Assembly: GCA_020849105.1 (NCBI GenBank)
Contig: JADLGW010000002.1
Location: 31,259-95,258 of the forward strand
Direction: 5' to 3'
Origin: Phycisphaerales bacterium
GTDB lineage: Bacteria; Planctomycetota; Phycisphaerae; Phycisphaerales; UBA1924
DNA: 64,000 nt
Part shown: positions 18,166-26,145 of the stretch, in pieces
How the letters are laid out: each line of letters starts with the position of its first letter
How positions within the stretch are numbered: the stretch's first letter is position 1
Notes under the pieces: generated by a model
Database searches by the model: none
What the model saw: only the letters and a program-made list of their open reading frames with translations
What the model was told of the DNA's origin: nothing
Translations under genes and position numbers: made by a program

Positions 18166-19217
18166 GCGGCCGCACCGTGAGATTGCGGGGCTGCGCCGCC
18201 GGGAGAACCCCCTCCGTCTCGCCCGTCGGCCGGCCATCTCCCCCGCCCCGGCGGGGAAGGAAGACCTTCCTCGTCGGCCTCGATGAGCGAGAGGAAGACG
18301 CGCTCCAGGCCGGGGGCCTCGCGCCGGAGTTCGCGGATGAGGATGCCGCGCGCGGCGCAGGTCGCGGCGATGGGTTCGCGAAGATCGATCGCACCCGCCG
18401 CGGCGGTGATGCGGAAGGTGTGCCAGGCCGTGCCATCGAAGTCCAAAGCGGGCCTCGATGTCACCTCCACCCTCTCCACCCCCGGCACGGCGCGGAGGAC
18501 GGATTCGGCGGCATCGCCGCGGGCCTCGACGATATAGGGTGATGCCTCGCGGAGGGAGCCGAGGAGTTCCTTCGGGTCGGCATCGACGCGGATCTGCCCG
18601 CGCGCCATGATGATGACGCGGTCGCAGGTCTGCTCAACCTCCGGGAGGATGTGGCTGCTGACCAGGACGGTGCGGTCCCTGGCGAGTTCGCGGATGAGGC
18701 GGCGTGCCTGGCCGATCTGCTTCGGATCCAGGCCGTTGCTCGGCTCGTCGAGAATGAGGACGGGCGGGTCGTGGAGCATCGCGGCCGCGAGGCCGACGCG
18801 CTGGCGGAAGCCCTTGCTGAGGTGGCCGACGCGGCGGCGGCGGACCTCATGCAGGTCGCAGAGGCCCAGGACGCGCTCCGTGGCATTGCGGCGATCACGG
18901 CGACGCATGCCGTAGAGGGTGCCACGGAACGAGAGGAAGCCGTCCACGCTCATCTCGGAGTAGGCGGGTGCGGATTCCGGGAGGTAGCCGACGGCGGCGC
19001 GGGCGGCCAGGGAGTGCCGGAGGGTGTCGTGGCCCGCGACCGCGACCGAGCCCGTATCCGGGGGCAGGAAGCCCGTGATCATCCGGATCGTGGTGGTCTT
19101 CCCGGCGCCGTTGGCACCCAGGAGGCCGACAACCTGGCCCTTGCCCACCTCGAATGTGACGCCGCGGACCGCGTGGACACCGCCGAAGGACTTGTGGACG
19201 CCGCGGACGGAGATCAT
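18162..19217 (-). CDS. ABC transporter ATPase (GldA-like)
   Basis: 351 residues. Walker A LLGANGAGKTTTIRM (about 33-45), signature LSKGFRQRVGLA, Walker B VLILDEPSNGLDP and the switch His (VLVSSH) are intact, so it should power the adjacent permease. About 300 residues form the usual ATPase plus C-terminal regulatory part; the last 45 residues (after SLIEADEE) are Gly/Pro/Ala-rich and are encoded over a GC-rich hairpin (18241-18256), not conserved sequence. ATG 19217 has a TACTGT box eight bases upstream. Confidence 0.92.
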   Translation of the reverse strand: MISVRGVHKSFGGVHAVRGVTFEVGKGQVVGLLGANGAGKTTTIRMITGFLPPDTGSVAVAGHDTLRHSLAARAAVGYLPESAPAYSEMSVDGFLSFRGTLYGMRRRDRRNATERVLGLCDLHEVRRRRVGHLSKGFRQRVGLAAAMLHDPPVLILDEPSNGLDPKQIGQARRLIRELARDRTVLVSSHILPEVEQTCDRVIIMARGQIRVDADPKELLGSLREASPYIVEARGDAAESVLRAVPGVERVEVTSRPALDFDGTAWHTFRITAAAGAIDLREPIAATCAARGILIRELRREAPGLERVFLSLIEADEEGLPSPPGRGRWPADGRDGGGSPGGAAPQSHGAAA

Positions 19218-19237
19218 CAGGTATCACAGTACCCAGT

Positions 19238-19266
19238 TTGACGGGCGGGCGGAGCGCGTTTGTTAC
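19238..19266 (+). promoter_or_regulatory. Possible promoter for the GAF/receiver gene
   Basis: TTGACG (19238-19243), 17 bases, TGTTAC (19261-19266). The -10 match is weak. Confidence 0.3.
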
Positions 19267-19412
19267 AGAGTCCGGTCGCGGGACGTCCGCCCCACCGGCC
19301 CGCGGATTGCGTGGCGCCCTGAGTGGCGCATAAACTTGCGCATCGCAGGATCGGTGCGGGGAGGCGCAGCGTCGCTACGCCCCCGCAGCCTGACGGGGGC
19401 CCACGACGACCG

Positions 19413-21119
19413 ATGCCGCCTGACCGCCCGAAGTTGCTGATCCTCGGCGGGTCCGGGGTTCCGGGCGAGGACCTAAGGGGGCGCCTGGAGAGCGGGTACG
19501 ACGTTTCGGTGGTGCAGGCGGGGGCGCTGCTGGACACGCTGTACGACCAGCGATCGGCGATCGTCGTGCCGACCGGGGGCGGGCAGGCGCGCGTCGGGCT
19601 GTCGGAGGCGATGGCGGCGGCGTTGCTGGACTCAACCGGGCACGGGGCGTGCCTGGCATGGCCGGACGGGTCGGTGTTCTGGGCCAACGAGCGGTTCCGG
19701 GCGTACCCGGAATCCACACAGGCCAGGATTTCAGCCGCGGCGCGGGACGTGGGGCGGGGGCGCTCCACGGCCGTGGACGGCTCGGCGCACCACCAGAGCG
19801 AGGTCGAGGATGAGACGCGGGCGTACGAGGCGCTGATGTCGCCGCTGAGGGGGGCACGCCGGCCGGGAGTCGGAGCCGTCCACGGGCAGGAAGCCGGCGC
19901 CACAGAAGCGGTGGCGGTGATTGTGCGGGATATCACGGACGAGCGGAGGGTGCGGCGGAAGTTCGAGGCAATCGAGCGGGCCGGGCAGGAACTGGTGAGC
20001 CTGGACCCGGAGACGGTGCGGGGCAAGAACGTGTTCGAGCGGCTGACGATCCTGGAGGAGAAGATCATCAGCCAGTGCCGCGAACTGCTGAACTTCGACC
20101 ACTTCGCGATCCGGCTGATCGACGAGAAAACGGGGAGGCTGGAACTGGTGGTGTCGTCGGGGATGACGCCCGAGGCGAGCGAACTGGAGATCTACCCGCG
20201 GGCGGAGAACAACGGGATCAGCGGGCGGGTGGCGGCGACCGGGCAGAGTTACATCTGCCGCGACGCGGAGCGCGACCCGCTGTTTCTGCCGGGGCTGGCG
20301 GGGGCGCGGTCGAGCATCACCGTTCCGCTGCGTCTCCGCGACCGCGTGGTCGGGACGTTCGACGTTGAGTCCACGCAGCCCGACGCCTTCGACGAGGAGG
20401 ACCGGCGGTTCGCGGAGATGTTCGGGCGCCACACGGCGATGGCGCTGCACATGCTGGACCTGCTGGTGGTGGAGCGGAGCGCGACGAACGCGACGGTGAG
20501 CGGGCGGGTCGCCGGGGAGATCAGCGAGCCGCTGACGGACATCCTGGCCGAGGCCGAGTGGCTCAAGGCCCTGGCGGAGCGCGAGCCGGAGGCGGTGCGG
20601 CACGTCGAACGGATCCGGGCGGACGTGCAGTCGATCCGCCAGCGGCTGGAGAGCGTCGCCGCGGGGCCGCAGACGCTGCTGGGGGTGGAGAAGGCGATGT
20701 CGGAGATCCGGCCGGAGCCGCTGCTGCGCGGGCGGCTGGTGCTGGTGGCCGACGACGAGCCGAACGTGCGGCGGATCATCCACGACATCCTGCACAACCG
20801 CGGGTGCGTGGTGGCGACCTTCGAGAGCGGGGTGGGGGCGATCGCGGCGCTGGAGGAGGTCGCGGCGGGGCGGCGGCCGAAGTACGACCTGGTGCTGAGC
20901 GACATCAAGATGCCCGACCGCAACGGGTACGAGGTATTCGCGGCCGCGAGGCGGCTCATGCCCGGGGTTCCGGTGGTGCTGATGACCGGGTTCGGGTACG
21001 ACCCGCATCACTCCATCGTGCGGGCGTCGCAGGAGGGGTTGCAGGCGGTGTTGTTCAAGCCGTTCCCGGTGGAGAGGCTGCTGGACGAGGTACGGAAGGC
21101 CGTGACGCCCGCGACCTAG
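19413..21119 (+). CDS. GAF-domain response regulator
   Basis: About 568 residues from ATG 19413 (an upstream in-frame GTG at 19323 is possible). A weak PAS-like region (about 60-165, LAWPDGSVFWANERF, ending IVRDITDERR) is followed by a GAF domain (about 205-350, RLTILEEKIISQCRELLNFD, TFDVESTQPDAFDEED) and a linker with a histidine-kinase-dimerisation-like helix but no His/ATPase core. The C-terminal receiver domain (about 440-565) has DDEPNVRR, the phosphoacceptor in LVLSDIKMPDRNGYEVF (Asp497), a Thr in LMTGF and Lys in LFKPF. It probably senses a small molecule or redox state and is phosphorylated by a kinase elsewhere. Confidence 0.85.
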   Translation: MPPDRPKLLILGGSGVPGEDLRGRLESGYDVSVVQAGALLDTLYDQRSAIVVPTGGGQARVGLSEAMAAALLDSTGHGACLAWPDGSVFWANERFRAYPESTQARISAAARDVGRGRSTAVDGSAHHQSEVEDETRAYEALMSPLRGARRPGVGAVHGQEAGATEAVAVIVRDITDERRVRRKFEAIERAGQELVSLDPETVRGKNVFERLTILEEKIISQCRELLNFDHFAIRLIDEKTGRLELVVSSGMTPEASELEIYPRAENNGISGRVAATGQSYICRDAERDPLFLPGLAGARSSITVPLRLRDRVVGTFDVESTQPDAFDEEDRRFAEMFGRHTAMALHMLDLLVVERSATNATVSGRVAGEISEPLTDILAEAEWLKALAEREPEAVRHVERIRADVQSIRQRLESVAAGPQTLLGVEKAMSEIRPEPLLRGRLVLVADDEPNVRRIIHDILHNRGCVVATFESGVGAIAALEEVAAGRRPKYDLVLSDIKMPDRNGYEVFAAARRLMPGVPVVLMTGFGYDPHHSIVRASQEGLQAVLFKPFPVERLLDEVRKAVTPAT

Positions 21120-21171
21120 ACGGGGGAACGCGGCCGGCGGTTGAGCGAGCGGCGGGCAGGGGCAGCCCCGA

Positions 21172-21177
21172 TACCAT
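21172..21177 (+). promoter_or_regulatory. -10-like box for leaderless lysA
   Basis: TACCAT, seven bases before GTG 21185, with no Shine-Dalgarno. Confidence 0.5.
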
Positions 21178-21184
21178 CGCCCCC

Positions 21185-22546
21185 GTGGACCACTTTGAGT
21201 ACAGGAATGGGCGGCTGTGGTGCGAGGGTGTGCCGGCGGAGGACCTCGCGGCCCGTTTCGGTACCCCCCTGTATGTGTATTCGCGGGCGACGCTCGAGGG
21301 GCACTACGACCGGCTGGCGGCTGCGTTCGCGGACCTGCGCCCGCTGATCTGCTACAGCATCAAGTCGTGCTCCAACGTCCATGTGTGCCGGGTGCTGGTG
21401 GAGCGCGGCGCGGGCCTGGACGCGGTGAGCGGGGGCGAGGTCGAGCGGGCGCGGCGGGCCGGGTGCCCGATGGAGCGGGTGGTGTACGCGGGGGTCGGCA
21501 AGACCGATGCGGAGATCGAGGATGCCCTGTGTGGTATGGGCAGCGCTTCGCTGCCCGCGCACGGGCAAGCCGCCAGAGCCCGGCTTGCCCATGCCACCCG
21601 CATCGGCCTGTTCAACATCGAGAGCGAGCCGGAGTTCGAGAACATCGCGCGGCTCGCACGGGAGCGGGGCGTGCGCTGCCGCGGGGCGCTGCGCATCAAC
21701 CCGGACGTGGACCCGAAGACTCACGCCTACACCAGCACGGGCAGGAAGGAGTCCAAGTTCGGCGTGGGCATCGCGCGGGCGGTGCGGTTCTTCGAGCGGT
21801 ACGGGCGGGACGAGTGGCTGACGCTCGACGCCCTGCACCTGCACATCGGGTCGCCGGTGTACGAGACCGGGCCGTATGTGGAAGCCATTCGCAAGACGCT
21901 GGGCCTGATCGACGACCTGGCTGGCCGCGGGTTCACCGTGCGGACGCTGGACCTGGGCGGCGGGTTCGGCGCGGACTACGAGACGGAGCGGAGTCCGCGG
22001 GCGGCGGACTACGCGGCGGCGATCGTGCCGCTGCTGCGCGAGCGGGTCGCGGGTGGGCTGTCGATCATCCTGGAGCCGGGGCGGCAGATCAGCGCCAACG
22101 CGGGCGTGCTGCTGACGAAAGTCCTCTATGTGAAGGACGGCGGCGGGGGCAAGCGGTTCATCATCGGCGATGCGGGGATGCACACGCTGATCCGGCCGGC
22201 GCTCTACGGCTCGTTCCACTTCATCTGGCCGGCGTCGCCCGCGGGCGGGGCGAGTGGGGGGGTGCCGGCGCGGCGCACCGGCGTGCCCGACCTGCCGGGC
22301 CTCTCGCCGTGCGACGTCGTAGGCCCGATCTGCGAGAGCGCCGACTTCCTGGCGAAGGACCGCATGCTGCCGCCGGTGTCCCGCGGCGACGTGCTGGCGG
22401 TCTTCGCCGCCGGGGCCTACGGCATGTCGATGGCGAGCACGTACAACACGCAGCCGCTACCGGCGGAGGTGATGGTCGAGGGGGACGCTGCCCGCGTCAT
22501 ACGGCGGCGGCAAGCGCTCGACGAGTTGCTCGCGCCGGAGGCTTGA
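21185..22546 (+). CDS. lysA: Diaminopimelate decarboxylase with in-frame palindromic insertion
   Basis: 453 residues. Decarboxylates meso-diaminopimelate to lysine. The PLP lysine is in CYSIKSCSNVHV (Lys60); HIGSPVY, LDLGGGFG, EPGRQISANAG and CESADFLAKDR (substrate/Cys site) are intact. Between DAEIEDAL and RIGLFNIES, where homologues continue directly, 23 extra residues (about 116-138) are encoded by a 67-base palindromic element (21531-21597). A further Gly/Ala-rich stretch (SPAGGASGGVPARR) lies near 355-370. GTG 21185 is supported by the protein alignment and the TACCAT box. Confidence 0.93.
   Translation: MDHFEYRNGRLWCEGVPAEDLAARFGTPLYVYSRATLEGHYDRLAAAFADLRPLICYSIKSCSNVHVCRVLVERGAGLDAVSGGEVERARRAGCPMERVVYAGVGKTDAEIEDALCGMGSASLPAHGQAARARLAHATRIGLFNIESEPEFENIARLARERGVRCRGALRINPDVDPKTHAYTSTGRKESKFGVGIARAVRFFERYGRDEWLTLDALHLHIGSPVYETGPYVEAIRKTLGLIDDLAGRGFTVRTLDLGGGFGADYETERSPRAADYAAAIVPLLRERVAGGLSIILEPGRQISANAGVLLTKVLYVKDGGGGKRFIIGDAGMHTLIRPALYGSFHFIWPASPAGGASGGVPARRTGVPDLPGLSPCDVVGPICESADFLAKDRMLPPVSRGDVLAVFAAGAYGMSMASTYNTQPLPAEVMVEGDAARVIRRRQALDELLAPEA
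21531..21597. repeat. Palindromic element inside lysA (outer stem, two inner hairpins)
   Basis: The outer arms 21531-21542 (GTGGTATGGGCA) and 21586-21597 (TGCCCATGCCAC) pair with one G.T. Inside are GGGCAGCG-CTT-CGCTGCCC (21538-21556) and GGGCAAGCCG/CGGCTTGCCC (21563-21590 including loop). The element is in frame and translated. Confidence 0.8.
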
Positions 22547-22553
22547 GTTCGCG

Positions 22554-23747
22554 TCACGGGCACCCGAGCGCAAACTTCGTCTGGAAACAACCAAAGTCGG
22601 CGAGGTTCCGCGCGCCGTCGCCGTTGCAGTCGGAGTAGTTGCATCCGAGCGCGAAGCGGGTCTGGAAGCAGCCGAAGTCGGAGAGGTTGACCGCGCCGTC
22701 GGCGTTGCAATCGGGGTAGCAGGCGCTCGGGCTCTCCCATTCCCAGGTGTCGCCGAGGCCTGTCATCCCACCGATCGGCATGCCGCCGAACATGACCACG
22801 CGGTTGCGGGCGCTGTCATACGCCATGGCCGCGTTCTGCCGGACGGGTCCCCCGGTGGCGCGGCGCACCCAGTTGGTGCCAACGTGCTCCCAGGTCTCGG
22901 CCGCGCCGGTCGGGTTCCACGTCCCCCAGATGTCGTTACAGGTGAAGCCGCCGAACATCACAACGGCGTGCGTCGCGGAGTTGTACGCCATCGCCGCCCC
23001 GTAACGGTTGAATGGGGCAAGGGCGAATGAGGGCTCGGAGGTCCAGCCCGGGGACCAGCGTCCTGTCCAGTTGTACACGGACACTGTCTTGATGTTGATG
23101 TGGCGACCGCCGAATGCGATGGTGCGCTGCTCGGCGGCGTCATACGCCAGGGCGGTGCCGCTGAGCTGGTAGGGGCCGACGCCCGCGAAAGCCCAGGAAG
23201 CTCCGTTCCACTCAAAGGTGTCGCCGGTTTGATTGTTGATCCCGCCGCCCGGCAACGACTGAAACCACGAACCGCCGAACAGGACTGTCCGTCCGCGTGC
23301 CACGTCGTAGGCCATCGCGCACCCGGTGCGCCCGTTCGCGATCCCGGTGGTCGCCCGCTGGGCCCATGCGGCGCCGTCCCACTCCCAGGTGTCGAGCCGG
23401 CCGGCGCCGCCGAACATCACGCACACGCCGCGCGCGGAGTCGAACGCCATGCCGTGACCAACGCGGGCCGGCGGTCCCGGCACCATCCGCTCCACCCAGA
23501 CATTCCCGTCCCACTCCCACGTGTCACCCAGCAAGCCAGGCCCGTTGCCCGCGCCGCCGAAGAGGACTGTGACACCGCGCTTCGAGTCATACGCCATCGC
23601 GTGCCCGTACCGAGCCGGCGGGCCGGAGTTCGAGCGCAGAACCCACTGACCCGGGCCGCACTCCGTCTGCGCCGCGACGCCGGCTGTACAGGTTGCGACG
23701 GCGGCCAGGATCAAGGTCTGGCGGCAACGCCGGTCGTGCATTGGCAT
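22554..23747 (-). CDS. Secreted kelch-repeat protein with GC-type dockerin tail
   Basis: 397 residues. Signal peptide (LILAAVATCTAGVAAQ). Six kelch-type repeats, recognisable by GHAMAYDSxRGxTVLFGG and DTWEWDGxxWxxR, should fold as a beta-propeller. The C-terminus has two dockerin-like loops: CYPDCNADGAVNLSDFGCFQ and NYSDCNGDGARNLADFGCFQ, ending FALGCP. This tail occurs on exported proteins of Phycisphaerae and is probably a surface sorting or attachment signal. ATG 23747 follows GGGAGG. The 3' end lies 8 bases from the lysA stop (convergent). Confidence 0.9.
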   Translation of the reverse strand: MPMHDRRCRQTLILAAVATCTAGVAAQTECGPGQWVLRSNSGPPARYGHAMAYDSKRGVTVLFGGAGNGPGLLGDTWEWDGNVWVERMVPGPPARVGHGMAFDSARGVCVMFGGAGRLDTWEWDGAAWAQRATTGIANGRTGCAMAYDVARGRTVLFGGSWFQSLPGGGINNQTGDTFEWNGASWAFAGVGPYQLSGTALAYDAAEQRTIAFGGRHINIKTVSVYNWTGRWSPGWTSEPSFALAPFNRYGAAMAYNSATHAVVMFGGFTCNDIWGTWNPTGAAETWEHVGTNWVRRATGGPVRQNAAMAYDSARNRVVMFGGMPIGGMTGLGDTWEWESPSACYPDCNADGAVNLSDFGCFQTRFALGCNYSDCNGDGARNLADFGCFQTKFALGCP

Positions 23748-23790
23748 GGGGCCTCCCGGATGAGGATACCCGCTCCGCGAGGGGCCGCAA

Positions 23791-23796
23791 TAGAGT
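23791..23796 (+). promoter_or_regulatory. -10-like box for leaderless rlmN
   Basis: TAGAGT, five bases before GTG 23802. Confidence 0.45.
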
Positions 23797-23801
23797 TCCG
23801 C

Positions 23802-24956
23802 GTGATTGACCCGGCGGACATCCTGGGGATGACGAGCGCGGAGTTCGCGGCCCGGGCGGGCGAGCGCGGCGTTTCGCGCGAGGCGGCGGTCGCGGCGTAC
23901 CGCGGCGCCTTCCGGGAGAACCGGGCGCTGCCGGCTCGTGTCGCGGCGGCGCTGGGTGGAGAATCCCCCCGCTCACCCTCGGGGCTCGTTCGCAGCGCGC
24001 CGGTCGCCCGCGTGCTCCGGGAGCAGACGCCCGAGGGCGAGATCATCAAGTTCACGCAGGCTCTGTCAGAGCCCATTGCGGAAGCAATGGGTCCGTCCCT
24101 CGCACGGCTACCCCCCCTGCTCCCGCAGGGGGCTCTGCTGGAGACCGAATCCGTCCTCATCCCGATGATCGGTCGCGGCGGCGTGCCGACCTACACGCTG
24201 TGCGTCTCCAGCCAGGTCGGCTGCGCGATGGGCTGCGGGTTCTGCGAGACCGCGCAGATGGGGCTGGTCCGGTCGCTCTCCGCCGCGGAGATCGTCGGGC
24301 AGTGGCACGCGGCCCGCTGGCAGGTCGGGATCGCGCCCAAGAACGTCGTGTTCATGGGCATGGGCGAGCCCATGGACAACCTGGACGCGGTCGTGCAGGC
24401 GATCGCCGTGCTCACCGGGCACGACGGGCCGGGCGTGCCCATGAGCAAGATCACGGTGTCGACGGTCGGGCGGATCGACGGGCTTCGGCGGCTGGGCGAG
24501 CGGGTGCGCACGCCGGGCTGGCACCGCCTGGGTCTGGCCGTGTCGGTGAACGCGCCCAATGACGGGGTGCGCTCGCGGATCATGCCGATCAACCGCGCGA
24601 TGCCGATGGCCGCCCTGCGCCGGGCGCTCGACGAGTGGCCGCTCTACGCCGGGGCGAAGGTCTGCATCGAGTACGTGCTGATCCCAGGCGTGAACGATGC
24701 GCCGGAGCACGCGCGGGAACTGGCGGGGTGGGTGCGCGGGCTGCCCGCGTGCGTGAACCTGATCCCGTACAACCCGCGCCGGCAGTCGCCGTGGGACGCG
24801 CCGAGCGAGCAGCGGGTCGCCGAGTTCCTCGGCTGGCTGCTGGAGGCGGGCGCGTACGCCAAGCGCCGCCGAACGAAGGGCCGCGACCTCATGGGCGCGT
24901 GCGGGCAGTTGGGGAGTGAGGGAATCCGCCGGCGACGCGCGACAATGCCGGGTTAG
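23802..24956 (+). CDS. rlmN: 23S rRNA/tRNA adenine-C2 methyltransferase with in-frame palindromic insertion
   Basis: 384 residues. Radical-SAM RlmN: CxxxCxxC motif CAMGCGFC (Cys141, 145, 148), VFMGMGEPMDNLD, the HRLGLAVSVNAP loop and the C-terminal catalytic Cys region (MGACGQLG). It methylates A2503 of 23S rRNA and some tRNAs. Between IIKFTQAL and ETESVLIPM about 24 extra residues (89-112) come from a 71-base palindromic element (24067-24137); homologues have a short turn there. GTG 23802 fits the family start (IDPADILGMTSAEF). Lies 54 bases from the divergent kelch gene. Confidence 0.93.
   Translation: MIDPADILGMTSAEFAARAGERGVSREAAVAAYRGAFRENRALPARVAAALGGESPRSPSGLVRSAPVARVLREQTPEGEIIKFTQALSEPIAEAMGPSLARLPPLLPQGALLETESVLIPMIGRGGVPTYTLCVSSQVGCAMGCGFCETAQMGLVRSLSAAEIVGQWHAARWQVGIAPKNVVFMGMGEPMDNLDAVVQAIAVLTGHDGPGVPMSKITVSTVGRIDGLRRLGERVRTPGWHRLGLAVSVNAPNDGVRSRIMPINRAMPMAALRRALDEWPLYAGAKVCIEYVLIPGVNDAPEHARELAGWVRGLPACVNLIPYNPRRQSPWDAPSEQRVAEFLGWLLEAGAYAKRRRTKGRDLMGACGQLGSEGIRRRRATMPG
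24067..24137. repeat. Palindromic element inside rlmN (outer stem, two inner hairpins)
   Basis: Outer arms CAGAGCCC (24067-24074) and GGGCTCTG (24130-24137). Inner hairpins CCCATTGC-GGAA-GCAATGGG (24072-24091) and CCCCCTGC-TCCC-GCAGGGGG (24113-24132), all perfect. Same architecture as the lysA and gspF-upstream elements but different stem sequence. Confidence 0.8.
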
Positions 24957-24975
24957 ACATTTTCTTGACATGCCA

Positions 24976-25003
24976 TTGACGCGGGGGGGGGAGCGGGTAT
25001 TGT
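24976..25003 (+). promoter_or_regulatory. Promoter of the pseudopilin/Cys-rich/MauE cassette
   Basis: TTGACG (24976-24981), 16 bases, TATTGT (24998-25003), about 20 bases before the GGAGG site of the first gene. A second TTGACA (24965-24970) lies just upstream. Matches the housekeeping -35/-10 pattern. Confidence 0.6.
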
Positions 25004-25024
25004 GCGGCGTCGGAGGTCCCCCTC

Positions 25025-25699
25025 ATGGCCTCAGCGCGTCCATCTCGCGATGCGTTCACGATCATCGAAGTCATCATCGCCCTCGGTATTGTGATGATGC
25101 TCGCCGGGCTGGCTCTGCCGGGACTTTCGAGCGTTCGCAAACACGGAAACTCGCTCACGGACCTCGCGGTGCTCCGCGGCGACGCCGGTCTTATCAGCAC
25201 CTACTGCGCGGATTTCAAGGAGGTGTATCCGATCTCGGAGGTGAGCGCGATCCGGGCGACACTCACCTGGTATGAACCACTCGTGGCCCGTGGCTACCTG
25301 CCGCGCAGAGAGGAATCCGATCCGCGCGGCTTCGCCGGTGACGGGTTCTGCCGCTTCGCCCTCTCGACCGCGATGCTCTTCCCGGCGGAGCACATGGTCC
25401 CCGGCGCGGTCATCGTCGGCGCGTACGCGGAGTCATCCGCGGTCCGGCGCAGCGACGTGCAGTTCCCCGGCGAGAAGGGCGAACTGGTCCAGTGGATGCA
25501 CGTCGTGGATGGGCGTCACGTCCCGTGGACGTACAACACGATCGACCGGCCGCGCTCCCCGATTGTCCGCACCGACGGGAGCGGGCTCGCCGCGCGCGCC
25601 GTAGATTTTCGGCTTGCGCACGAGTTCTTTGAAGACTGGGTTGGGCACCCGGTCCTGGGCACCTGGGGCGGATGTCGTGGGACGGACACTTTGCACTGA
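25025..25699 (+). CDS. Orphan pseudopilin (prepilin-like protein)
   Basis: 224 residues. The N-terminus DAFTIIEVIIALGIVMMLAGLA is a prepilin helix with processing before Phe and Glu+5. The remaining 190 residues are a globular domain without recognised match; it carries two Cys (TYCADF, DGFCRF) and a late Cys (WGGCRG). GGAGG eight bases before ATG 25025. First gene of a four-gene cassette; its end overlaps a possible upstream start of the next gene. It could be a substrate or tip subunit for one of the two nearby pseudopilin systems. Confidence 0.8.
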   Translation: MASARPSRDAFTIIEVIIALGIVMMLAGLALPGLSSVRKHGNSLTDLAVLRGDAGLISTYCADFKEVYPISEVSAIRATLTWYEPLVARGYLPRREESDPRGFAGDGFCRFALSTAMLFPAEHMVPGAVIVGAYAESSAVRRSDVQFPGEKGELVQWMHVVDGRHVPWTYNTIDRPRSPIVRTDGSGLAARAVDFRLAHEFFEDWVGHPVLGTWGGCRGTDTLH

Positions 25700-25701
25700 A
25701 C

Positions 25702-25706
25702 GGAGG
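25702..25706 (+). promoter_or_regulatory. Ribosome binding site implying an ATA start
   Basis: GGAGG followed by seven bases and ATA at 25714. The two neighbouring genes have the same GGAGG eight bases before ATG (25012-25016 and 26133-26137), so this site is placed where the start should be. Confidence 0.6.
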
Positions 25707-25713
25707 TTCACTC

Positions 25714-26130
25714 ATATCTCGCAACGCGATCGCATCGGTTCTTGTCCTGGGGGCGGCGACTGTCGCCTTGGGGTCACTCCCCCCTTGCTATTTCCTGAAG
25801 CGCGACTCGTGCGGAACCGGGGGCGGGTTCTGCCACACGAATCAGACCGTGTGTGATGCGGGCTATGTGAGCGAGGACTTCGGGTGCGGCGTCACCGCGC
25901 CGTCTTGGACAATCGTGACCCGTCACTGCTACAAGATTACGGGGCAGACCCTGACGGTGCCGTGCAACGTTCAGGCGCCCGCGGGGTATGTCCCCGCGGG
26001 GTGCAAGGACGGCGGTGTGTGTTGGTACACGACGGGGATGTCGCAAAACTCGAACGACCCCCGTGACGCCATGCAAGCGCCGAGCGGCGGGGTGCCCTGC
26101 GGTTGCGGCACGGAGACGGGTGACGACTGA
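25714..26130 (+). CDS. Cys-rich exported protein of the MauE cassette
   Basis: 138 residues if translation starts at ATA 25714. The N-terminal SRNAIASVLVLGAATVALG is a signal peptide or anchor; the mature part has 11 Cys in about 110 residues (KRDSCGTGGGFC, TVCDAGYVSEDFGCG, VPCGCG). I do not recognise the family. Many disulfides are likely, which fits the adjacent MauE-like protein. The alternative start, ATG 25672, gives 152 residues but overlaps the pseudopilin gene, has no ribosome site and puts a hydrophilic stretch before the signal peptide. A conserved insect-toxin or methylamine-dehydrogenase fold cannot be claimed. Confidence 0.65.
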   Translation: MSRNAIASVLVLGAATVALGSLPPCYFLKRDSCGTGGGFCHTNQTVCDAGYVSEDFGCGVTAPSWTIVTRHCYKITGQTLTVPCNVQAPAGYVPAGCKDGGVCWYTTGMSQNSNDPRDAMQAPSGGVPCGCGTETGDD

Positions 26131-26145
26131 CCGGAGGTCCGTACC

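Noticed and set aside
25672..25713. Upstream ATG start for the Cys-rich protein
   Set aside because: No ribosome site, overlaps the pseudopilin gene and adds a hydrophilic stretch before the signal peptide; kept only as an alternative.
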